A stretch of DNA of 44,395 nt, taken from NCBI GenBank assembly GCA_003550305.1, contig QKYT01000444.1, forward strand, positions 1 through 44,395, in the 5' to 3' direction. Within the stretch, counting starts at the first letter, position 1, and every line of letters begins with the position of its first letter. Of the stretch, positions 22,180-35,400 are shown one piece after another. The notes beneath the pieces were generated by a model that was not told the DNA's origin, made no database searches, and saw only the letters and a program-made list of their open reading frames with translations. A program made the position numbers and the translations under genes. The stretch is from Glomus cerebriforme (lineage: Eukaryota; Glomeromycota; Glomeromycetes; Glomerales; Glomeraceae).

Positions 22180-23544
22180 ATGTATCAACTTCCAGTTGAA
22201 ATCTTTGACGAAATTTTTAAATATTTAGAATTCGATAAAATTAGTTTAAATTCATGCTTATTAGTTAATAGATTATGGTGTAAAGTTTCTGTCAAAATTT
22301 TTTGGAAAAGTATTAGGAATTATAATACATTGATTGCATGTTTACCAGATGAATCAAAAGAAATTTTATATGAAAATGGAATTTTAATTTCAACTTCAAT
22401 GCCTCCTCCAACTTTTAATTATATATCATTTTGTAAGTTCTTATCAATAAAAGAACTTAATTACAACATACAAAAATTTTTTAATAATAATCAACAAAAA
22501 GATATCACAGAAAAAATGTCAAAAGAAATATTTAAATTTCTGATAAAAAATATTTCTTCGTTGAAAGAATTAACATTAGATGCATCAATAATAAATATAC
22601 CTTTTTTTTCATACCCTGAAACTTTTACTTATCTCTCGAAATTAACATTTTCATCAAATACTGATCCTAAATTATTATATCAATTATCTCAAATATGTCA
22701 TAATATACAAACAATGTATATACCTATTAATGATGTTATTCCAAATGAATTAACATATTTAATATCACTTCAACAAAAATTAACATGTTTATGTATTACA
22801 CAATTTAATAATAATTTAGGATCTATAAATAATATTTTTTATCAAAATATTCCTAATACTTTAACTAGAATATTTATTTATGAAGGGAGTGGATCTTTTG
22901 TTCCTTTATCATTTATTGGCAGATGTTTAAATTTACAAACACTTATGTTATCTTTTCCTAATAATAATAGTAGTAAATCTATTAATTATAATTTTAAAAA
23001 ATTACAAAATATTAACTTTTCAAAGTTACAAAGTTTAGAATTTAGAAATAAATGTCCAAAAAATGATTTATTAGAAACTTTCTTGAAAATTAATGGAAGA
23101 AATTTAAAAGAACTCTCTTTTGGTAAAAGTAATGATTCTTTAAATATAATTATAAGTAATTCTTGTCCAAATCTTAAAAAACTTTTTATTACAAATCTTA
23201 CTTTAGAAACTTTGGAAAAAATTTTTAATAGATGTCATTATTTAGAAAGTATTAAAATTTGTTGTGAAGAAAATTTAAGTACAAAAGATTTATTTGAAAT
23301 TATTATTAATGATTCACCTGTAAACTTTTATGAATTACAATTAATTAATGTTAGATCAAAGTTAATTCCGGAAGAATTAGAATCTTTTCTTGTGAATTGG
23401 ATAAAACGTATACCACAAAAACAATTTTTTTTGAATATCCTTACTAAGGATATACGTATCTTAAATATATATAATGAAAATAATAAGAAAATATTTAAAA
23501 AATATGTTAACCATTTTAAATTAGGACACATTAAATCTAGATAA
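22180..23544 (+). CDS. F-box protein with leucine-rich-repeat-like C-terminus
   Basis: Likely substrate adaptor of an SCF ubiquitin ligase. Single exon, 454 aa. The F-box is at the very N-terminus: LPVEIFDEIFKYLEF, SLNSCLLVNRLWCKVSVKIF and W-K-S-I, the pattern LPxEIxxxIFxYL...CxLVNRxWC. The rest has recurring Leu/Asn-spaced stretches (LKELTLDASI, LQTLMLSF, LQSLEFRNKCP, LKELSFGKS, CPNLKKLFI, LESIKIC), a leucine-rich-repeat array of the type found in F-box/LRR proteins. The start is the first ATG and places the F-box correctly. Such intronless F-box genes occur in large families in Glomeromycotina. The target is unknown. Confidence 0.88.
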   Translation: MYQLPVEIFDEIFKYLEFDKISLNSCLLVNRLWCKVSVKIFWKSIRNYNTLIACLPDESKEILYENGILISTSMPPPTFNYISFCKFLSIKELNYNIQKFFNNNQQKDITEKMSKEIFKFLIKNISSLKELTLDASIINIPFFSYPETFTYLSKLTFSSNTDPKLLYQLSQICHNIQTMYIPINDVIPNELTYLISLQQKLTCLCITQFNNNLGSINNIFYQNIPNTLTRIFIYEGSGSFVPLSFIGRCLNLQTLMLSFPNNNSSKSINYNFKKLQNINFSKLQSLEFRNKCPKNDLLETFLKINGRNLKELSFGKSNDSLNIIISNSCPNLKKLFITNLTLETLEKIFNRCHYLESIKICCEENLSTKDLFEIIINDSPVNFYELQLINVRSKLIPEELESFLVNWIKRIPQKQFFLNILTKDIRILNIYNENNKKIFKKYVNHFKLGHIKSR

Positions 23545-26500
23545 ATATTTTTGTAATTTTATCATATTGTACTTTTTTAAAATAAATTTTATTGAAATAA
23601 GATTTTTTTTTATTCTTCAATTTTACTAACATTACGTGAATTTCTCATTTAAATTAGCATGTAACAATTTTACATAAAATTTCTGGAAAAATAAACGAAT
23701 ACCACAATAAAGGCGTTTTTACGCTAAAGGGTTTATTTTTGGCGCCAAATTTCTAGTAATTATTACATGTATTATAAAATAAGTCTTGTATCAGAACATC
23801 TATGATTTCGGTTATCAAATATTCATGATAAACTGAAACTGGAGATCGACCTAAAAGATTTTAAAAAAGAGTCACATTAGAAATTTTTTTTACAAAAAAA
23901 AAACAAAATAAAATATAAGTGAAATGTTTTATCTTTCAGTATAAAGCATACCTTCGCAGACCTTGAAAAAGATGATCTCTATTGCTTCTGTTGATACAAT
24001 TTGTCAATAGAGTATATTATAGAAAGGAACGTATAGTTGAATAACTAGGATTACGTCAATTACGCGATTTTAATTACACAGTAAATAATTTTCCTAATGC
24101 AACTAAACCACTAATTTGCTTTCCACAAGGTTACTGGTAGATCAGCCGACTTTATACAACAATCACAAAAACATCTATATCATTACTAAATGCAGGAACT
24201 GCACAAGTCCACTAAAATTATTCTTATTCTTTTAAAAAAGAAATATTAAGCTATCTTTGCTTCTAACCAATTCCGGACTATATTGTATCCTCCAAAAATT
24301 TTTTCTATTTTTTAACTGACTAACAGTACGTAATGTGTAAATTCTTAGGAGCAAATCCGTTACAATTGGCGTGATAGCATTAAACCAAAACAAAACGAGT
24401 TGATTATCACTCACAATTGGCCTTCTACCCTTATCGGTGATTGTTCTCATCTGCCACTTTTCCTAACATTTGTATGTCCATACATTTCAATGTTATATAT
24501 ATCGAGTGAAAATAATCAAAGTTGGATTGATGATAATTGTTTAAAGCCAATGATGTGCTGTTGATTTCTTCATGCGCGCTAATTTCCTTGATACTTGATT
24601 AGATATTATTCCCCACTTGATAAATTCGATGTGTTGAATAATATGAAGTTAAAAAATCAAACTTGTTTTATAGAAATGCTCACAATATGTTGTCAGACAT
24701 AATTCTATATCAAAAATTTTGATTTAGCATTACCATTTGGGGTGATGTTCGTTAAAATCCAACTTCAAGAATACTTTGACGACTTCCTAATTATAAGCTA
24801 ACATATCTTGATAAACCGAAGCGCATCTAACAATGATACTGTGTCAAGATCAAGGGTATTGTACACCGACATTGGGGGTAAAAATTCCTTGCAATAAAAA
24901 GTGATCCAACTTTGCTGTAATTCCATCAATTCAATATGAGCCCCTTGTCAATTCCCTAATCATCACATGCCAATGGCGCATGTTGAAATTTCGAACCTGA
25001 AACCGTTGATGTACAAAGTATGTTATAGAAGATCATTTAGTACATTTCCTGTGACGAAATGCTCTTTTAACCTTATAGTAGTTTTTGGGAATTCATAGTA
25101 TATAGTGAAATATTTACCCTTTAGTCTTTAGGTATCCAAAATAGAGAACATGGTACTCTTTTGAAGATATCTTTTCTATTGGCACATAAGTTTTAAATTG
25201 ATAATTAATATAACAACCCATGCATGCATGATCAAATACATCCTATAGTAAATTATACCATTAGTTTGGAAATATAAATACATATTCTTATATAAGATCA
25301 TAAATCCAAGTACATAATATCGTGAAGGAACTTTGAATTTTACAATTGAGCATTTATTACCAATGATTGATGCCAACGGTTTTTAATTTTTCAATAATGA
25401 GCTAACCGATAATTGTGATTTAGAGAGTTCATCGGTATCATCACTCTGTTTAATACTTTTACTTCCACTTGAATATTTAAAAATTGATTTACAAAAACCA
25501 AATTTTTAAATTTATGCCTGATATTATTACGCGTTCGTTACAGACGACCCTAATCGCTCCAAATGTCACAAGATATGAATATACTACTTTGTCTCTACAG
25601 TAAGCACTACTTTGGAAGGATCTGAAATAAGTCAGAGTTTCGCTTCTAATTTTTAAAGATAGTATAAAAATTTGAAGTATTGCAACTGGTTTGAAATTAA
25701 ACAATGTATCTGCGTCCAAACTTTAGGTTCTTTCGATATGGTCATGCGTCTGCATTTATATGTCAGTTGTCCACATGCTCTGATTTACATTTTGCAGTGG
25801 TTCTAAGCCACCCTGTCATTTATTGATCGTGCATCATTAAAACAGTGTGAAGCATGAATCAAAAGATTTTTTTTTACTTAAAAAAAAATTGAAAAATTGT
25901 TAATAAACCAAACGTGGTATTTATTCTTATTATAATTATATTTACAGTAATAATTAATGATAGAAATCAGTTTATTCATTTTTATGTGAAATAATATAAT
26001 ATCAAAATCCGAAAAATTTTACCCCATGTAAGGTCATTGACCATTTGAACTACATTTGAAAGAGAAAAAAATATATTAAACTTAAAATTTTTAGATTAAA
26101 TTAATAAATTAATAAATTATACCATGAAAGATCAGACGCGGGATCCTTTGCTATAATGCTATAATGTAGACATAAGGAATGCCATAGATGATAATTGCAA
26201 AATTATCTCACAATGATATACCATATTTTTAAAAATTCAAGGCCAAGATATTTTGTCAATGGGTGATCTTGATTATGATGACATTATTTGCTATTGTTTT
26301 TATTAACGAATTAGGGAATTTGATATTAAAGCTAATAAATATCAAACTTAAAATATGATGCTACATGTTGATAATTATTACGAGCACATTATTTGTTTGA
26401 TTATTTCTTAGGATTTTTACAATGGTGAATAATATTTGCAGAATGTAAATTATTAAATCCACTTATTAATTTATCCAATTTCAGATTTTGTTTTCCAACT

Positions 26501-27475
26501 AATACAATAAAAATCATGAGTTATATAAATTATCAATTATATATTCCATAATAATCTTAACTCGTATTAAGGATTAATGGACCATCAATCCAAAAAATAG
26601 CTTTATAAATTTACTAAATCCTCCTTCAGCAATAAATTCTATCTTTGAATCAATCATAAGAGACAGACTCCATTTTACTAATAAATTCATTAATAACTTT
26701 GTTTCCCATTGGTTTATAAAATATTTTTTGCTTTATAATAATTGTAGCAAATCTGTTGATTTTTATCATAAAAAATTTTCTTTTTTTTTATTAAATTCTT
26801 ACATAATTTATTTAATTACAGTTATGAGTTAGAAATTAAAGTTGTTTCGAAACGAGTTTTTTTATCCGAATATAAAATAAACTAGGTAATGGAGGTAACG
26901 TTAAACCAACAATTTTTATGTAAAAATTCACTAAGGTTAAAATGTATACTTCTTAATAATTGTATTTATTATAATCATACGCGAAATATGAGCCTTTTTT
27001 AAAATATAATTGTCTATCTAAAATTAAAAAAAAAACTAATATATAATCCATAATTTATTGGAAAAAGAAATTTATTCGGTGAATAAACGATTCTCTTCCG
27101 ATTTTTGACTTATATCAAAAAAATATATATACGAATTCATTCATTAAAGGAAAGAAAAAATTCTAATAAACACATATAAACCCTCTAATATCGTAATTTT
27201 TTTTTCTATAATAATTGTTTAATAATTTAAAGTTTTTTTTTTTTTTTACTTAGTTGTTTATAAAAGTGGCGTAGTTGATCCAACGAATTTTGGTAACCTT
27301 TCGCTATGCCGGGTAAACTTAGACCCAATAAATCCCAATAAATTCGTGTAACATTTGAAACGTATTATGCTTGTTATGATCTTAAATTTATCATTAAAAA
27401 TAATGTTTACCAAATTTACCAAATATAAATAAATAAAAATAATAAAAATATGAATTAAAAATAAACGAATGTTAA
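23545..27475. other. 3.9-kb gene-poor region with degenerate coding-like stretches
   Basis: No intact gene. Minus-strand open fragments at 24450-24232 (RRPIVSDNQLVLFWFNAITP) and 25719-25489 (ETLTYFRSFQSSAYCRDKVV), plus a stop-bearing stretch around 24900 (ITAKLDHFLLQGIFTPNVGV), have a more protein-like composition than the surrounding DNA. They may be relics of one or more decayed genes or transposons. I cannot name the family. The remainder, 25900-27475, is AT-rich low complexity. Confidence 0.35.
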
Positions 27476-27856
27476 TCATGATGAATTAGGTGAATCAGGT
27501 GAATCAGGTGAATCAGATAATAGAAATTTCGCAGTAACTATTAACACGATAACAATAAAGAAAGAAATAAGTTTTTTTATACGTGTTAAAAGTTGTTCTG
27601 AGCAAGAAGGACAATTGGAATTAAAGTATGATTGAAATAAATTTCCTATGAATTTAATCAATTTATAAAGAAATGAATCTTCATTATTAATACGTTCGGA
27701 AAGGAAATTGTATGCGTATACGATCTTCCAATGTGAGGATGAAGGAATGTTTGGATTTCGTACAATAAGTGACATCACAGAGTACATTTTTTGTATAAAA
27801 AATTGTGACATTTGTGCATAATATATATTAGGTGATGATGATGTGATTGATGTCAT
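27476..27856 (-). CDS. hypothetical small protein with C-terminal membrane segment
   Basis: Single open frame of 126 aa from the ATG at 27856. It contains NPNIPSSSHWKIVYAYNFLS, a CPSCSEQL motif with two close cysteines, and one hydrophobic helix near the C-terminus (LISFFIVIVLIVTAKFLL) followed by a short DSPDSPDSPNSS tail. That is the layout of a tail-anchored or single-pass membrane protein. The tail is coded by a 9-bp DNA repeat (about 27484-27513). No family recognised; the length and sensible layout suggest a real gene but do not prove it. Confidence 0.35.
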   Translation of the reverse strand: MTSITSSSPNIYYAQMSQFFIQKMYSVMSLIVRNPNIPSSSHWKIVYAYNFLSERINNEDSFLYKLIKFIGNLFQSYFNSNCPSCSEQLLTRIKKLISFFIVIVLIVTAKFLLSDSPDSPDSPNSS

Positions 27857-29091
27857 TATGTTCAAGGGTATCTTAAAAAAAAATTTTTTTTTGAAATTTT
27901 TTTTTATTTTAGGATGTTTGATATTTTTTGAATTTTTTTTTGTAAGTCCAATTTATAACTTCTTGGAACAACGTTTCATTTAATCCGTTAAATCATTATC
28001 TTGGTTTTTATGATCTTTACATTTATGGAAAACACGCTAAGAATTTATTAAAAAAATGTATCACATTAATAAAATTTGCATTTAATAAAGAAAATCTTAA
28101 TAAATGAGGACAGTTCTAATCATATTAACAAAGAATTAAAAATTTATGTAAAAAATTTTATTTTGACAACGAATTTAAAATTAACTTTGTTTATTATATT
28201 ATCAAAGAATTGAAAGAAATATTCATCACTATCAGTAGTACTTCAATTTTTTTTCTTATTTTTTCTTGATTGGTTCAAAACATGATAAAGAATTTTAAGT
28301 TTTCATTGTACCATTATGTATAATGTTTACACTGCATATAGCACATGTCAAATATATCTGATATATACGGTAGTATCCATACTTGTAATTATTGAAGGTC
28401 GAAAATGTCTAATTCTTGTTCTTAAAAGGTTTATAACTAATCAGTTATCGGAATTTGGAAAAAGACGACGTCATTAAAATCATCTGCGGTATCTCACCCC
28501 CAAGTAACTTTTGGCCAGCATTACAGCATTAAAAAACTTTTCCCTGAATTATAAAAATAGGAAAAAAAACGCAAATTATTTTTCCAAGAATTGTTTGGAT
28601 GAGGAATATCGTACAACATTAACTTAAATAGAATTTAACTAATAGCAATAAATTTTTATAATTTTTTATTTCCATTCTTATTAAACATCTTTATAAATAT
28701 GATTAGAAAAGGAATTGATTAATAAACATTATATATTATATACAGTATATAAATTTCTTTTATTATTTATTGTAAAAATATTATTTAAAAGTGAAAAAAG
28801 GTTGCAAATTTATTTACATTAATAAGAAATCAAATTTAAAACTTTAAAAATAACTTGTATTTTAATTTAAAAGTTAAGTGATTTTTTTAACTTAAAATTT
28901 AATTCAACTTTGAAATATTTTAATTAGTTATAAATATTATAAAAATATAAAATATAAAATAAATTTATCTAATTTAAAAATTAATAAACTGTATATTTCA
29001 AATTCTTATCTTTTTAATATTTATTAAAAAATTATTATTTATAAATAATTAAATATTAAATCTCTGACTGTCCTATAAAAGAACCATTTGA
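27857..29091. other. AT-rich intergenic region
   Basis: Long A/T runs and short homopolymer-rich sequence. No open frame, RNA gene or clear repeat seen. Confidence 0.4.
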
Positions 29092-29322
29092 ATGTTCTTT
29101 TTATACTTTAAAAAGATAGTTATTAAGTATGAAGAACTTTGTAGACAATGGAAAAAATTAGGTAATTTAGTAATAGAAAAGGTTTCAAAAATTTCTAAAT
29201 ATATTAAAGGGATATATAATAATGCATTATATGAAAAATCAAATTTGGGTTTAGATTTAGGTGATTATAGTGTAGACTTATATAATAGACTAGTTAATTA
29301 TTTTAATAATTTACAGGTATAA
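29092..29322 (+). CDS. hypothetical 76-aa open frame
   Basis: ATG-initiated frame rich in Lys, Leu and Tyr with amphipathic-helix character (EELCRQWKKLGNLVIEKVSK). It ends at CAGGTATAAG, which also reads as an exon end plus GT donor, so it might be a first exon whose partner I could not find. No domain recognised. Confidence 0.2.
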   Translation: MFFLYFKKIVIKYEELCRQWKKLGNLVIEKVSKISKYIKGIYNNALYEKSNLGLDLGDYSVDLYNRLVNYFNNLQV

Positions 29323-29624
29323 GGTCAGGAAATGGTTAATGAAACATAGTAAGAATCTACTGCTAAGGAGTTTTGGAAAAGAAAAAGTTGGTAAAGAAAA
29401 ATAGAAAAAAAAAGGTTGGCAAAGAAAAAAAAAATACATGCTTTGCCATTAATCTTTCTGATTGGTATGATTTTATTTTTTTAACAATATTAAAAATAAA
29501 TTAGCATATTTTCATAAAAAAAACCTTACATTTTTTACTTTCTAATATACAGTTTGATATGGGTAAAAAGTTTAATAATAAGATCACATTACAGTCATTT
29601 TCTAAGAAAAAATAAAATCATGTA

Positions 29625-30010
29625 ACTGCATGAAAAAAATTCACATACTTTTTGTCAAGAAAATCAAGAAAACTTTTATTAATACAAAATAAAAGATTCG
29701 GGACTTTGCTCTAGTACATTACGAAGTTTCTATGCTAATGCTCTATCCTATTTATTTGTTCTGCTAAGAAATTTGTGTGAGGGTCACTTGAGGGCCGTCA
29801 CAGAAAAATGCTAAGAAAAAAGTAGGTACCAGATTTCTGGGACCACGCAGTCTTGGAAAAATGCCAAGAAAAAATTTTATTAATACATGCGAAGAATAAA
29901 TATAAAATCGGAGACATGGCTGTGATACATATTATTTTTTGATATACAGTATTTTTTGATTCTAGCTCTCTTGCTAGAAGGAGAACTATCAATGCTAACA
30001 CGATCCTTTA
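29625..30010. repeat. two diverged copies of a SINE-like unit
   Basis: Both copies share (A)AAGAAAA-CTTTTATTAATACA, an ATAAAA(G)ATTCGG-like block, and a downstream block with ATGCTAA (GCTAATGCTCTATCC versus ATGCTAACACGATCC). On the minus strand, GGATAGAGCATTAGCATAG resembles a tRNA D-arm/A-box. This suggests a tRNA-derived short interspersed element, here in two unequal copies about 200 bp apart. Boundaries are approximate and the class is inferred. Confidence 0.35.
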
Positions 30011-30518
30011 ACAACCCAACAATAATTAATAATTCTGATCACTTCCACTTGTAGAGTATATACCATCTGGGGTATACATAAAAAATGCCACTCCGTTCCT
30101 ATAGTCACAAATTCACAAGAGATTAATGATCTTATTTATTTTATTTATCCCAATTTTTCTGTTTATTCTAATTTTTAACTGTTAATATTTAGTTATAATC
30201 GGTCATAATCGGTTTAATATGATTAATTAATTGGTTGGAGAAAGAAGATAAGTCCAAATTATATTGATTTTTTTTTTTAAAAAAAAAATTCGTGACATGA
30301 ATATTTTATTTTCCTCATAAATTATGATTTATATCCATCTGATAGTGTTCAATGAATTTACTTAAAATATTGCATATCCAGAATTTTATTTAACTTTTAC
30401 TTCTAAATAAATTCATCAGATCTTGGCCTTCAAGTAATTTTATTTTGAACAAATTTACCAGAAAAAAGGTGGAAATGAATTAGAAGTCCAAGAATTTTAA
30501 AATTTCATCATAAATTTC

Positions 30519-30870
30519 TTACACGTTAACTTTTCTCAAGTCTCCTGTAACAATTCTTTTCTTGAGATTATCAAGAGTAGTAATAGCTTCTTCGGTTTTT
30601 TTCCTTCTGATTGTAGTTAACTTTTGCTTCAGAGACGCTCCTTTGTTTTCCACGCTAAAAATTTTCAATTGTTGCACAGAATTCAAAAACTACCAATTAA
30701 ATTGTCACCTGGTTCATTCCAAGTTGCCGTAATATTTCATTCATGAAGTAGTATTTTGGTTCTCCAAATGATTATAATAAAAATGGATACTCTTTTGATA
30801 TAAAATCCCCATTCATGCTCCATTCGTACAATAGTCTCTTTGAAATTTCCAATTGTGATTCATTTTATTT
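30519..30870 (-). pseudogene. unidentified coding relic
   Basis: Minus-strand sequence reads SKRLLYEWSMNGDFISKEYP, one stop, SFGEPKYYFMNEILRQLGMN, then an intron-like GTGACA...TTTTTAG, then ENKGASLKQKLTTIRRKKTE, AITTLDNLKKRIVTG and DLRKVNV before a stop at 30519-30521. The composition is protein-like and the last part looks like the true C-terminus of something, but the frames do not join cleanly. I cannot name the family. Confidence 0.3.
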
Positions 30871-31440
30871 GTGTTCCTAATTTAGATTAATATCAATGCA
30901 AATTGATCGAGGACAAAAAAATTTTTTTTTTCTTATCAGCACTATCAAGTAACTTTATTTATAAATATTTCTTTTTAAGTTCTAGTATATTTTCATGTGG
31001 CTTTTCTTTTAAATGATTTCTTGGATAAATAATTGGCCGCTATTTGCTTTTAATAGCTAATTGTATCTGTTCATTATTCCATTATTGAATTGTGGAACAT
31101 AAATAAATCATAATTATCATATGTTTGGCAAAGCGCCAAGGATTCATGTGAGTGGAAAAAAATTATTTAAATAACTTTACCAGCGTGAAAAAGGATATCA
31201 TAAAAATTCAAAAATTCTCCTATTCTTTTATCTTATAAGTTTATATAATAATTCAAGACATTAAACCAATTTTTTTTTAATAAGCGTCGTAAAGTACCAC
31301 AAGGATCACGGCAAATACCTTTATTCTTTTTTGGAAAAAAGTTGGGAAAGGCCAAGAAAATGATGCAGAATGATCTCTTTATTCTTGCAAAATATCCTTA
31401 TTTGAAAGGATTCTTAAATGTAATAATAATTCTTACCCGA

Positions 31441-31862
31441 AAAGAAAGAATTCAAATTGATTTCTAAACTTCATCAAGAAAATGCAATTCACAGAGATTT
31501 GCGAGAAGTTATTATTATTATTAAAGATATAGAAAGAAAGAACTCAAATTGCTTTGGGTTTGATTTAATGTAATAAACTTACATAGAAAGAAAGAACTCA
31601 AATTGCTTTAGTTTTAATTTTTGAAAGTAATAAACTTACATGGAAAGAAAGAACTCAAATTGCTTTAGTTTTATGGTTTGAAAGTATAAAACTTACATGG
31701 AAAGAAAGAACTCAAATTGCTTTAGTTTTATGGTTTGAAAGTATAAACTTACATGGAAAGAAAGAACTCAAATTGCTTTAGTTTTAATTTTTTGAAAAGT
31801 ATTAGATATAGGAAATTTACATTTTTAAATTTACATAGAAAAAAAGAACTCAAATTGCTTTA
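31441..31862. repeat. minisatellite, ~54-57 bp unit, about six copies
   Basis: GAAAGAAAGAACTCAAATTG recurs at 31532, 31586, 31643, 31700 and 31756, with a diverged copy at 31838 and a weaker one at about 31444. Spacings are 54, 57, 57, 56 and 82 bases. The middle units are nearly identical, including the linker TTTGAAAGTATAAACTTACA. Confidence 0.9.
31467..31505 (+). pseudogene. protein-kinase catalytic-loop relic
   Basis: Thirteen codons read KLHQENAIHRDLR, matching the LHxxxxIHRDL catalytic loop of protein kinases. The flanking frames are broken and neither the DFG nor the glycine-rich loop is visible. A short match by chance is possible, but the motif is specific and kinase families are heavily duplicated in this fungal group. 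Confidence 0.3.
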
Positions 31863-32429
31863 GTTTTATTTTATTTTATTTATTTTTTTTTTTGAACGCA
31901 TTAAATGTAATAAATTTACATGCTTTGGATTTAATTTTTTCGATTTCTAGAATTCAAGAAGAAAATAAGTCATTTGTTACTTCTAAATGATAATTAATTG
32001 TTTAATGATATAAACGATCTTTATAATATTCTCGTTTACGACTTGAATTAATAACTATAACTCGATCTTCCGGCTAGTTGTAACCGTTTTTTACTATTAT
32101 TATCAAACGAATGTATTTAAATATTTTAAAATTTTACGAACGGAATATTTTATGATTCCCAACTTATTGAATTCGTATAATACAATAACTATTAAAAAAA
32201 AAATAATATAATATAAATTATAAATTAAATAGTTAATTACTATTTTATATTTCCTGCCATTTGTGACGGTCACTATGGCATATTTAGTAAAAAAACACCT
32301 GGATTTTGTACAACATATAATTCACAAAACGCCAAAAAGCTGAGGCCTCGTCTAATAAAGGCCTCAACTAAAAAAATCAAAACCCGTCATTATTGAAGCA
32401 ACTTCTAGTCAGACTATAACTCCACATAT

Positions 32430-35400
32430 TAAAAAAAAAAAATTGTTGAAGTGTACCGAAAGAAAATTCAACTTGACACTTTTTGTTGAGACCTGATACA
32501 TATGTTGGCTCCATTGAATCTTTAAAAGAAAAAAATGAAAAAATGGGTTATCATTTAATTTCATCTAATGAGACATTTACCTACGTGCCAAAAATTATAT
32601 ATATAAAATAGTGGATGAAATCTTAGTAAACGCCGCTGATAATAAGGTATAAAAAAATGACTTTTTCGAGACCCTACAATGACACCATTAAAGTTGACAT
32701 TGATAATGGAAAAGGTATATACCTAATGAAATACACAAAGAAGAAAACGTCTGGTTCCCGAACTTATTTTTGGACATCTTTTTTGACATCTTCAAATTAC
32801 GATGATAGTGAAAAGAAAGTTATCGATGATCGCAATGGTTATGGTGCTAAATTGGCTACAAAGATTACCTCATCTTCTGAAATTTTAAAAGAGAGGAATA
32901 TATGATGATTACTTTCAAGCCGGACTTTGAAAAATTTAACATGCTTCGTGTATATGATACGGTAGCATGCGTTAAGTGTTAAAGTATTCTTAAGTAATGA
33001 AGAGTTGAAGCTAAAAAATTTCAACAATTGTATTTGAGTGAGCAATCATATATGAACTGATGAGAACTTGGAACTTTCAATCTCAACAAGTATTTTATTC
33101 TTTGTCGTTTAACCTTCGTATCAAATGATGTAAAGATCATTATTATTTTTTTTGATCTATAATTATTTATTTTTTTCGTCATCATAATGATTGTATGTCG
33201 CAGACCAACTTGCAGATTGAATTCTGGCAGTGGTTAAATATAAGAAGAAGGAAGCGAACATTAAAAAGAATCAAATTAAGAATCACGTGAATTTTCGTCA
33301 AGTGTTAACATTTGATTCTCAGACAAAAGAGAATCTTACATTGAAGCCATATCATTGTAATCCAAATGATGATTCTTTAAAAATTTGGGTTATTTTATAG
33401 AAACCATCTTTAAAACACTCAAATGTGGTATGGAAATAATAAGAAGTATAGCCGCTTCAATTTTTTTTTATTGATGAAATTTTGGTTGATCAGATATCAC
33501 AGGTATCCCGATGTTAGATTATGCAAACAATTCTGGCATTAGAAATGATAAAGATTGTACTTTAATCCTTACTGAGGGTGATTCTGCAAAATCATTAGCT
33601 GTTGCTGGATTGTCTTTTAGGGGTTTTCCACTTAGAGGAAGACTGTTAAATGTCCCCATGCCCAGAATAAAGATCCAACATATCAAGCAAATTCTTGGAT
33701 TGAAACAAGGAAATGAATATGAATCAACAGGAGAATTGCGTTATGGACATGATCATGACGGATCAAGATCATGTTGGAAGTATATAAAGGAATGATCATC
33801 AATTTCATGATCACTTTTCCCATCCTTTTTAAGAATTAAAGGTTTCTTGTCACTCCGATTGTTAAGGTATGAATTTTCAAGAGGACTAATAAATTAAGGT
33901 AAATTCTTGTTAAATATTATTTTTATTATAGTGTACGAAAGGTGACATCTATCTTAATCTATTTTTATATAACTAGGGACTTGGTACTTCTGGTTCTAAT
34001 GAAGCGAAAAATACTTCAAAAGTCTAAACCGTCATAAAAAACCTTTTAGGTTGCTTTAAGAAGGTAAACGCGAGTTAACTAATATGGCCTTTAATAAAAA
34101 GTAGATGATCGCAATCACAGTTTCAGATTTTATAAAAAAAGAGTTAATCTTATTCAGTCTACGTTCGACTTTTAATGTTCTTGATGGATTAAACCCCAAT
34201 CAAAGAAAGTTTTGTACACGTACTTTAAGAAAGATTTCAAAGTTTTCTTCATTGGCCGGTGCAGTGTTAGAACAGGAGGCATATATCATGGTGATGTGGG
34301 TCTTCAGCAGAAAATCATCGCAATGGCTCATGATCTTATCAGTTCAAACGTCAATGTCTTTCATGGCGATGGTCAATTCGGTACAAGAGCTCAAGGAGGA
34401 AAGATACAGCTAGTGCTCGTTATATTGGCGTTACAATCCTTGCATTGACCCGAAATATATTTCATCCTCGGTAGAACCAAAATGGTATTTGCCGATTCTA
34501 CCTATGGTCCTTGTCAATGGTTCAGAGGGTGTCGGAACTGTGAGTATTGATATACAATTATACATTCATTATATTTAATATTTTAAAAATATTTTTATAA
34601 TTATTAGGCTGGAGTTCATTTATTACAAGTTACAACCCTCGTAATATCGTTAACAATTTAAAACGACTAATTAACGACGAAGAACCTATTCCAATGCACC
34701 CTTAGTATCGCGGTTTTCAGGTAACATTAGATATTTAGCAAATCTTTAATGAGTTACAATTTTTACATAATTATATATATCAATTATATGGAGATTAGTA
34801 TGAAAAAATATGGTAAAATCCGTCAAGTCGATGAATCTTTAGAATTACCGAATTACCAATTCATGTATGGACAAAGAGCAACTTGAACAATAAATCGCTG
34901 GAACCGAAAAAGTAGTCAGCTGGATACAAGTACATGTATATATATTCTTTCATGTAATTGATCTTAAATAAAGAATATTAAACTTTTATTTAAATATAAT
35001 AATAACAATAGGAGTATAAAGAGAACCATACTACAACAACTGTCGACTTCACTGTTAAATTATCTGAAGGAAAATTGCGAGAAGCTTTAGAGGATCTCGA
35101 AAGAAATTCAAAATGAGCACAACCATTTGCACAACTAATATGGTATTTTGATGGTAGTGGTCGCATTAAGAAATATAATTCACCAGAAGAATTTCTCAAG
35201 GAATTCTATGATTACCGACTTGAATACTATCATAAAAGAAAACTTTTTATATGATATTGATGTTATGTGAGATTAAATTTATCTAATTTATCTCAACTTA
35301 TGAAAAGAAATCAGATAGGCTTATTCAAATAAAGATTAAACATAATCTCAAATTTGAAGGCCTTTCAATTATTTGAGAAAAAGATTTTGAGAGATTTGCA

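Noticed and set aside
31441..31862. CRISPR-like regular array
   Set aside because: The spacers are themselves near-identical, so this is a minisatellite; the genome is also clearly fungal.
32657..34448. Open frames that could be called separate small genes
   Set aside because: They are fragments of one decayed TOP2 gene in consistent order.
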